Source: JAUWQU01 sp964564285 (lineage in GTDB: Bacteria > Planctomycetota > Phycisphaerae > SM23-33). From it: 8,053 nt of DNA. Under the pieces are notes generated by a model. It was not told the DNA's origin, did no database searches, and saw nothing but the letters and a program-made list of their open reading frames with translations. A program made the translations under genes and the position numbers. Every line of letters starts with the position of its first letter. Within the stretch, counting starts at the first letter, position 1. Of this stretch, positions 1 to 5,484 are shown piece by piece. The stretch is from NCBI GenBank assembly GCA_964564285.1, contig CAZMBZ010000252.1, positions 1 to 8,053 on the forward strand, read 5' to 3'.

Positions 1-397
1 ACACCGACGTCTCGCCGCTGGTTGAAATGGTGTCGCAAACGCGGTGGGATCCGAACGGGCGGTGAGGTCTGATGGCGGGGGCAAGGCCGTAGGCCGGGCA
101 ATGATGGGACGCGGCGTGGCCCTGACCGCCGAGGATATGCACGCTGGCCACCCCCGGGAAGGGGTCTGGCTGGCGGCCAGCCGCGATTGGCCGGGCCGGA
201 TGGAGCCGAGTCGCCAAAACCGGCCCGATGCGGCCTGCACCCCTTGGCCAGCGCCAGCCGGGCTTTACCCGCTAAGCCTTGCCGGTATTGCCAGCCTTGC
301 CGGGCTTGCCGCCGGTGCTACGGTTGGTATTTTTGCCACGGCAGGGTGTTGCGGAGCAAGTGGGAATCGCACGGGCTGCGAGTGTCAACCGGCCTGG
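1..397. other. Left-edge stretch without a supported gene
   Basis: I see no convincing gene here. The long plus-strand open frame starting near 44 runs on antisense to the toxin gene and is best read as its shadow; its left part has no recognisable motif. One frame at 3-65 reads TDVSPLVEMVSQTRWDPNGR followed by TGA. It has mostly G or C at third codon positions and could be the last 20 codons of a plus-strand gene entering from the left, but it is too short to judge. A GC-rich hairpin (GGCTGG-CGG-CCAGCC, 168-182) has no T-tract after it, so it is not a typical terminator. The tandem repeat at 276-311 is listed separately. Confidence 0.5.
276..311. repeat. Short tandem repeat, 2 x 18 bp (4 x 9 bp)
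   Basis: Two adjacent 18-bp units (276-293 and 294-311) agree at 15 of 18 positions. Each splits into two 9-bp units with consensus close to gccttgccg. Read on the minus strand in one frame the units give Gly-X-Y triplets (GKP, GKA, GNT, GKA) and then a TAG at 272-274. The repeat lies downstream of the PIN toxin stop codon and in the same reading frame as that gene. Confidence 0.65.
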
Positions 398-817
398 CTA
401 TGGCCGGGGCATTTCATCGGTCAGGCGGGTGAGGAATTGGGCGGGGGTGAGGATGCGGACTTTGCGGCAGGCCTTGGCGGGGAAATGTCGGGTGTTGCCG
501 GTCACGACGTAGTCCGCTCCGGCGGCCAGGGCGACTTCGACGAATTTGACATCAGTCTCATCCGGGAGGAAAATCCCGGCGGGCGGGGCGGTGACCTGCT
601 CGGCCCCGGCTTCCAGGCCTGTGATGAAAGACTCGACCAGGGCTGGGTCGAATCCGAACTTCGACTTGCGCAGGACCCGCTCGTACTCAGCGATGATTGA
701 CTCGTCCAGGACGAGGGTGAAAACTTCGGCTACAGCGGCAGCAATCAAACGATCGCACGTCCCGCCGGGTGAAATAAAGGCCGAGATGAGGACGTTGGTG
801 TCTACCACCGCCCTCAC
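398..817 (-). CDS. PIN-domain toxin of a type II toxin-antitoxin pair (COG1569-like)
   Basis: This 139-residue protein is a PIN-domain nuclease, probably a metal-dependent RNase acting as the toxin of a type II toxin-antitoxin module. Visible family marks are the N-terminal VVDTNVLISAF with the first acidic metal ligand D6, the segment DESIIAEYERVL (38-49, with E44/E46), the acidic cluster DETD (86-89), and the closing VVTGNTRHFP (104-113). The TGN..HFP form is typical of the COG1569 branch of putative PIN toxins, and the length is normal for that branch. The start is GTG at 817, overlapping the antitoxin stop as GTGA, with an AAAGG ribosome site 7 bases upstream inside the antitoxin gene. 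The two proteins are therefore probably made by coupled translation. All expected acidic residues are present, so it looks intact. The exact RNA target cannot be told from the sequence. Confidence 0.9.
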   Translation of the reverse strand: MRAVVDTNVLISAFISPGGTCDRLIAAAVAEVFTLVLDESIIAEYERVLRKSKFGFDPALVESFITGLEAGAEQVTAPPAGIFLPDETDVKFVEVALAAGADYVVTGNTRHFPAKACRKVRILTPAQFLTRLTDEMPRP

Positions 818-1098
818 TTGGCGGCCTTTCTGACACGGGCGATTTCGGCGTCGATCTCAGCCATGGTGGTCTTGGTCAGGCCCTTTCGGACGGACTGACG
901 CTGAATCTTGCGGATTGTCTGCTGGAGTTCCGCTTGGCGGAGAGTCCGCAGCTTCTCTTCCAGGCTTTCGCCGGTAACAGGGACCATTACGGCCACAGGC
1001 TGGCCGTGCGATGTTATGACGAGTTCCTTCTCCTTGTCCAGGTCCTTCCAGACCTCGCCGGGGCGAACCCGAAAGTCGCGTGATGGAATGAACTTCAT
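814..1098 (-). CDS. Phd/YefM-like antitoxin
   Basis: This 94-residue protein is the likely antitoxin for the PIN toxin directly downstream. The N-terminal half fits the Phd/YefM fold: MKFIPSRDFRVRPGEVWKDL, then KELVITSHGQPVAVMVPV (about residues 24-41), the family's usual 'vITrHGkPVAvlvp' strand-turn. In this family that half dimerises and binds operator DNA. The C-terminal half (about 45-94) is charged and helical (EEKLRTLRQAELQQTIRKIQRQ...), as expected for the part that wraps around the toxin. The ATG at 1098 follows a clear GGGAG ribosome site (1106-1110) spaced 7 bases away. Its TGA stop shares bases with the toxin's GTG start. The pair is probably autoregulated through the symmetric AT-rich sequence upstream. 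Such modules serve in plasmid or island stability or stress response; which applies here is unknown. Confidence 0.87.
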   Translation of the reverse strand: MKFIPSRDFRVRPGEVWKDLDKEKELVITSHGQPVAVMVPVTGESLEEKLRTLRQAELQQTIRKIQRQSVRKGLTKTTMAEIDAEIARVRKAAK

Positions 1099-1126
1099 AG
1101 TCGATCTCCCGTAGCTTGCTTGTGAT

Positions 1127-1161
1127 GGATATTTGGTTGCGCAATATCCTATATTTATCCT
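1127..1161 (-). promoter_or_regulatory. Candidate promoter/operator of the toxin-antitoxin pair
   Basis: An AT-rich island (about 1129-1173) in otherwise GC-rich DNA lies just upstream of the antitoxin. It holds a perfect 7-bp inverted repeat, GGATATT (1127-1133) and AATATCC (1143-1149), around a 9-bp spacer. The half-site TATCCT recurs at 1145-1150 and 1156-1161, an 11-bp step close to one helical turn. Symmetric, repeated half-sites next to a Phd/YefM gene fit an autorepression operator. I cannot pick a convincing -35/-10 pair; minus-strand TATAGG or TAAATA are possible -10 elements. Confidence 0.42.
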
Positions 1162-1204
1162 ACGATTATTCTACACCCCGAGTCGGGACTAAGCAAGCCC
1201 AAAC

Positions 1205-1708
1205 CTATCTTTCTGACATTTCCTCGTAGCACTGGTTGTAGTAGATGGCGTTTTCTACTGGGGTGTTGGCGGGGATGTGGTTTCCGACGGCCAGGAAGAA
1301 GCCGGGGCAGTCTTTGCCGATGGCCATGCAGCGCTCGACCTCGGCGCGGATCTGGCGTTTGGTGCCGCGCAGGAGTATTCGGGTATCGGCGTTGCCGACG
1401 AAGGCGTGCGTCTGGCCGTAGGCTTCGGCGATGTAGGCCATGTCCGTCATCGGCTCGAGCACGAAGCCCGTAATGCCGCACGCCGCGATGTCGTCTATGA
1501 ACTCCGTGTAGTCGCCGTCGGAGGTGTAGAGGATCTTCTTGCCGCTGTCGATCAGCGGGCGGAAGAATCGTTTGTAGTTGGGGAAGACGTACTTGCGATA
1601 CCACTCGGGCGGCATGAACGCCCCGGATGTCCAGACTATATCGTCGTGGCTCATCACGACGGGCACGTCGGCGTCGGCGAGGGCGTGGTAGTATTGCAGG
1701 ATCCAACT
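1205..1708 (-). CDS. UroD-like / cobalamin-methyltransferase-superfamily protein, C-terminal half (cut by gap)
   Basis: The visible 167 residues are the C-terminal half of a protein in the uroporphyrinogen decarboxylase-like superfamily (COG0407). This is a TIM-barrel family that includes HemE and corrinoid-dependent methyltransferases of the MtaA type. Diagnostic stretches, numbered from the gap, are MSHDDIVWTSGAFMPPEWYRKYVFP (19-43), the barrel strand ILYTSDGDYTEFIDDIAACGITGFVLEPM (59-87), HAFVGNADTRILLRGT (101-116) and the terminal NHIPANTPVENAIYYNQCYEEM (143-164). These match the divergent 'uroporphyrinogen decarboxylase family protein' type rather than canonical HemE, so haem synthesis should not be assumed. 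A methyl-transfer role or some other lyase-like role is possible. Family members are usually about 330-400 residues, so roughly half is missing in the gap, including the start and promoter. A 106-bp spacer separates its stop from the antitoxin start, so it probably does not form one operon with that pair. Confidence 0.8.
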   Translation of the reverse strand, partial: SWILQYYHALADADVPVVMSHDDIVWTSGAFMPPEWYRKYVFPNYKRFFRPLIDSGKKILYTSDGDYTEFIDDIAACGITGFVLEPMTDMAYIAEAYGQTHAFVGNADTRILLRGTKRQIRAEVERCMAIGKDCPGFFLAVGNHIPANTPVENAIYYNQCYEEMSER

Positions 1709-1808
1709 NNNNNNNNNNNNNNNNNNNNNNNNNNNNNNNNNNNNNNNNNNNNNNNNNNNNNNNNNNNNNNNNNNNNNNNNNNNNNNNNNNNNNNNNNNNN
1801 NNNNNNNN
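1709..1808. other. Assembly gap (100 N)
   Basis: Exactly 100 N, a conventional placeholder for a gap of unknown size. It interrupts two divergent genes: the 5' half of the UroD-like gene on the left and the first 30 or so codons of a permease on the right. The promoters of both should lie inside it. Confidence 0.97.
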
Positions 1809-3601
1809 TAGCCCTGGAACTGCGCGGTGCCAGTCGCAGGCGGCGGACGTACTGGCTTCGCCTTGCGTATGTGGCAGCGCTGACCCTTTACGTGGCGATG
1901 GTCTGGGTGGCGGTGGTCAGTTCCGTGGGCAATTCGGGGGCCTACACTCGCAGTCGCATGGCCGCGGCGGGGATATCCGTCGGCTGCGGCGTGATGTGGT
2001 TTCTGATCCTGGCCGGGCCGGCGGCAGCGGTGCTTCTGACGACCAACTGTTTCCAGGAAGAGCTGCATCACGGTGGGCTGACACTGATACTCGGCACACC
2101 GCTGGGTTACGCGCAGATAGTGGCGGGCAGGTTTATAGGCCGGCTGGCGCAGATGCTGGTACTCATTCTCGCGGCCTTGCCGTCGCTGGCGATGGTGCGT
2201 GTTTTCGGCGGCGTGCCCGCGCCGTTTGTTGTCGGGGCGGTGCTGCTGGCGCTGGGCAATTCCGCCGTCGCGGCCTCGCTGACGATGTTGTACTCAGTCG
2301 AGCATGACCAGCCGCACCAGATAGTGCCCCGGGCGGCAGTGGTGACTTGTATGTATAACTTTCCGGCAGGGATGGCCGCCAGCGCGGGTGCGGCCGCGTT
2401 GGCGGGTGGAGGCGGCAACTTTTGGGCTGTTGTCTGGATGTTCCTGGCCGGCGTGCAGATGTTGCTGGCTTTGTGGATATTGACGCGCTGTACGAGAAGG
2501 CTTGTGGTTCGCGGCGGGGTTGCACTGGGGAGCATTCCCGATCCGGAAAAGCACGTCCACAATTTTGCCGGGCCGTCCGGTCGGGTCGATGTTGTGGAGG
2601 CGGCGCTTGAGCGTCTGGCCTTCCATCGCCGCGCCAGTGCTCTGACAGCCATGGGGGAGGCCGCTGGCACCGCAATCGACATTGCCGACATCGCCCATTG
2701 CCCGGGTCCTGCGAAGCCGCCCCCCGTTCCGCGCCCGGCAGTGAGGAAGATCATCCCCTGGCCGCTGGCTATCAAGGGCTCGCCGATCATTTGGCGGGCC
2801 ATGAGGCGAAGCTATCTGTTCGACCGCAAGACCCGATGGCTGGCCGTTGGCATTGTGCTGATCTACCTGTTCATCTGCGGTAGCGTGACCAGGGGGTTGG
2901 GAAAGGCCGACTTTCACCGTCTCGTGTTGAGCGTTGCCCTGGCGGCCTACGCTGCAATTCTGACACTGGCGAGCGCCTCGCTGATTGCCTCAGAGAAGCA
3001 AAGTCGCTGCTGGCGATTGCTGATGACGACCCCGCTGACGGATTGGGAGATTCTATGGGCCAAGATTCGCTCGGCCGCGTGGAAGGCCTCCCTGCCTGTG
3101 CAGGCAGGGGTGATATACGTGGCGATTTTCATCGTTGTCGGCTGCATTGAGCCGCTGATGGTGTTGAACTGGGCGATGATGGTTGTCGCGGTGACGGCCT
3201 TCGTGCTTGGGCTTGGGCTGCTGTGCTCGACGGTCTTTCGGCGGACGACCACGGCGATGATGCTTTGCGTAAGTTGCCTGGTGGTTTTGTGGGTGCTTGC
3301 CCCGATGCTGGCGGGGCTCATCGAAGGGGTCCTGGCCGAGTTGACGGGCTTGAAGGCGGACTTGTCCTGCCTGGCTGAGGCGGCAAACCCGTTCTACGTG
3401 GTCTGGGCGTCGGTCCCAAGTGCGGATGGCGGGCACATGGGGGACCGAATGGCCGGGTTTGGCGGGTATCGGCTGGGTGGCATGGCGATGTCGGCCTGGA
3501 TGCTTGTGAGAACTGTTGCCGGTGTGGCGATGGCATATCTGGTGGCCGGGTCGGCCTTGACTTGGATGGCAAAGAGAAGGTTCAGGCGAACGCGGGGTTG
3601 A
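1809..3601 (+). CDS. ABC-2-like permease with two fused membrane halves (first paralogue, N-terminus lost in gap)
   Basis: The 596 visible residues form a polytopic membrane protein of the ABC-2 permease type, with about 12 hydrophobic segments in two halves. The first half (about 1-230 from the gap) opens with ALELRGASRRRRTYWLRLAYVA and carries TPLGYAQIVAGRFIGR (96-111). A long hydrophilic linker starting at DPEK (244-247) leads to IKGSPIIWRAMRR (321-333), which opens a second half with TTPLTDWEILWAKIRSA (406-422). The 'TPL-x-x-x-(Q/E)I-x-x-(G/A)(R/K)' motif is typical of ABC-2 membrane domains just before a transmembrane helix. Both halves align with those of the next gene; by that alignment about 30 N-terminal residues are missing. 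It should sit in the cytoplasmic membrane and work with an ATP-binding subunit, but none is visible here. The substrate is unknown. The second half has a 9-residue insertion relative to the paralogue, carrying a palindrome (see 3090-3109). It ends TGA, 12 bp before the next gene. Confidence 0.82.
3090..3109. repeat. Perfect-arm palindrome inside the first permease gene
   Basis: CCCTGCCTG (3090-3098) and its exact reverse complement CAGGCAGGG (3101-3109) flank a 2-base centre, TG. It encodes most of S-L-P-V-Q-A-G. The surrounding residues ASLPVQAGV (3086-3112, 27 bases) have no counterpart in the downstream paralogue: taking them out aligns KIRSAAWK/IYVAIFIVVG with KARAIIVR/ILVAILLIVG without a gap. 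This looks like an in-frame insertion of a small palindromic element, though chance cannot be excluded from one copy. Confidence 0.6.
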
Positions 3602-3613
3602 CAGCCGCTGCGG

Positions 3614-5362
3614 ATGCAGACAGGTGTTGCTGGAATGGTGTTGAGATCGCTCGACAAACTGAAGCGCGTAGCGAGCGTGATTCGTGGCTGCTGGCCCGTG
3701 GTGGGGCTTGAGCTGCGGATCATCAGCCGGCAGCGGCGGACGTACGCTCTGCGCATGGGATACGTGGCCTTGCTGACGGTCGTGGCGGGAATGGTGTGGA
3801 TCTCTGCCACGGGGCGGCTCAACAGCGTATCGCCGATGTACATGGCGGCGGTTCTGCCCATCGCGGCTGCGGATGTCGTCGAAGCGGTGCTGACGTGCCT
3901 GTTCTTCGGCGGGCAGATCGGCGCGGTTATTACGATGACCGGCGCGTTTTCCAGAGAGCTTCACGGCGGGGGGTTCTCGGCCCTTCGGGGCACGCCGCTT
4001 TCGTTCGGGCAGATCGTGCTCGGGCGGTTCATCGGTAGGATGGCTCAACTGACGGTCATCCTGCTGTCTGCCCTGCCGGTGCTGGCGCTGATTCGCGTAT
4101 TCGGCGGCGTGCCGTGGCAGTTGGTGTTCGGCGGCATGGCGGTGGTGCTTGGTGCCTCCGCTTGCGCCGGGGCGGGCGCCCTTCACAGCGCGGCGAGGCT
4201 TCGGACGGGCTGGCCTGCGCTGCGAGGGTCGCTGTGGGCGGCTGGGCTCTACTGTATTCCTGGCCTGTGTTGGTTGTGGGGCTACCGCGGCGCGGGGCAG
4301 GTCGGCTGGTGGTGGGTTCCTGCCGGGATGTACGCGGTCCTACTGGCGGTGGTCTTGGCCAGAGCGGTTGGGGCGTTCAGGTACCACGTCATTCACGGCC
4401 AGCCATACGATCCCGAAAAGCAGCCGCGAGTTGGCCGCGAGCCCTACGTGTACCTTCCGCCCGTGCCGGATGAGCCCGGCGGCGTGCTGCAACAGGTCGG
4501 ACCGAGGTACGCGGATCTGGTTGATGACGACTTTTCCCGCTCGGAACCGATCAAAGGCTCGCCGATTGTCTGGCGAGCGCTGCGAGGCGACAGGCTTCAG
4601 TGGAGCCGAACCGCGGTGGTGGTTCTGGTGTGCTTGTGTATCGGGCTTCCGGTCGTATGGTCGCTAAGCGGGTCCTGGGCGGTCAACGCGTGCAGTTTCT
4701 TGCTGGTCGTCGTGGGCCTGATTATCGCGTGTGCAACGGCGGCTTTAGTGAGCGCGTCGGCAATCACATCCGAGCGGGAGTCGAGTTGCCTCGGCCTGCT
4801 GCTGACGACTCCGATGACAGATTGGCAGATCCTCATGGGCAAGGCTCGCGCGATCATCGTGCGAATACTGGTGGCCATCCTGCTGATCGTCGGCTGTCTT
4901 GCGGGCCTTACGATGTTGGGAAAGATGCACATCGGCGGGGTGATTGGCTTGCTGCTGCTGTGCGCGGGTACTTTGGTGTTCGTCATTGGCCTGGGGCTTT
5001 ACGTTTCCTCGCGATGTAGGAAGTCCGCAACCGCGATGGCGCTGACGGTAGGTATGCTGGCGTTCCTGTGGGTGCTGGCGCCGTGGCTGGTCGTCAGTTA
5101 CACGGGGTGGTGGTACGGTAACTTTTGGCCTGGGCAATGGACATGGTGGACCGGCGCGGAGTGGCTGAAGCCTATCAGCGCGGTGTTTCATCTGACCCAG
5201 TTGGCGGTCAGCGATGCCCCGCTGGCTTCGCGTGATTACCGGGGCTTCGTGGAAGGTTCGCTGTTTGAAACGTCCGTGGCGGCAGTGACGATGGCAGCCC
5301 TGTACGCCACGTCGGGGATGCTGCTTGCCTGGCGGGCGATGCGACAGATCAGACGCGGGTGA
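3614..5362 (+). CDS. ABC-2-like permease with two fused membrane halves (second paralogue)
   Basis: This complete 582-residue membrane protein is a close relative of the preceding permease and probably its partner in one ABC complex. Its first half has GLELRIISRQRRTYALRMGYVALL (31-54) and RGTPLSFGQIVLGRFIGR (125-142). After a hydrophilic linker beginning at DPEK (266-269), the second half opens with IKGSPIVWRALR (313-324) and has TTPMTDWQILMGKAR (398-412). About 12 membrane helices are expected. A Trp-rich loop (499-517, seven Trp in 19 residues) follows the helix at about 480-495 and is absent from the first paralogue. The start is uncertain: ATG 3614 has no good ribosome site, whereas ATG 3635 (residue 8) has CAGG about 10 bases upstream. 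The short spacer to the preceding gene implies co-transcription. The transported substrate is not evident, and no ATPase gene follows. The next gene is convergent. Confidence 0.84.
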   Translation: MQTGVAGMVLRSLDKLKRVASVIRGCWPVVGLELRIISRQRRTYALRMGYVALLTVVAGMVWISATGRLNSVSPMYMAAVLPIAAADVVEAVLTCLFFGGQIGAVITMTGAFSRELHGGGFSALRGTPLSFGQIVLGRFIGRMAQLTVILLSALPVLALIRVFGGVPWQLVFGGMAVVLGASACAGAGALHSAARLRTGWPALRGSLWAAGLYCIPGLCWLWGYRGAGQVGWWWVPAGMYAVLLAVVLARAVGAFRYHVIHGQPYDPEKQPRVGREPYVYLPPVPDEPGGVLQQVGPRYADLVDDDFSRSEPIKGSPIVWRALRGDRLQWSRTAVVVLVCLCIGLPVVWSLSGSWAVNACSFLLVVVGLIIACATAALVSASAITSERESSCLGLLLTTPMTDWQILMGKARAIIVRILVAILLIVGCLAGLTMLGKMHIGGVIGLLLLCAGTLVFVIGLGLYVSSRCRKSATAMALTVGMLAFLWVLAPWLVVSYTGWWYGNFWPGQWTWWTGAEWLKPISAVFHLTQLAVSDAPLASRDYRGFVEGSLFETSVAAVTMAALYATSGMLLAWRAMRQIRRG

Positions 5363-5400
5363 GCGTAAGGTTGGCGCGGGCGTCACTATTGCCAGCCGCA

Positions 5401-5438
5401 AAATACCGCAGGCCGGCGCGGTGTGCGACGGCCTGCGG
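5401..5438 (-). terminator. Terminator candidate between convergent genes
   Basis: Perfect 10-bp arms, CCGCAGGCCG (5406-5415) and CGGCCTGCGG (5429-5438), flank a 13-base loop. On the minus strand the hairpin is followed by TATTTT (5405-5400), so it best serves the minus-strand secreted-protein gene ending at 5485. On the plus strand it lies about 44 bases past the permease stop but has no T-run after it, so termination in that direction is less certain. Confidence 0.6.
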
Positions 5439-5484
5439 CGTTGGGCTATGGCCTCTTGCATCTGTTGAGATGTAGGCGGTGAGT

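Noticed and set aside
168..182. GGCTGG-CGG-CCAGCC hairpin as a terminator
   Set aside because: The stem is short and there is no T-tract on either side; such GC-rich symmetry is expected by chance here.
44..700. 218-codon plus-strand open frame at the left
   Set aside because: Most of it is antisense to the well-supported PIN toxin gene; the rest has no recognisable motif and no clear ribosome site.
1277..1706. Plus-strand open frame left of the gap that joins the permease frame through the N-run
   Set aside because: It is antisense to the UroD-like gene, which has clear family motifs; the continuity with the permease exists only because N codons do not break a frame.
1809..2071. Minus-strand frame right of the gap that appears to extend the UroD-like gene
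   Set aside because: It lies antisense to the first permease, has low-complexity Arg/His/Pro-rich content and lacks UroD family motifs; it is a shadow frame.
5459..5472. CATCT-GTTG-AGATG hairpin near the convergent gene ends
   Set aside because: Only 5 bp of stem and no T-run; the nearby 10-bp inverted repeat is a far better terminator candidate.
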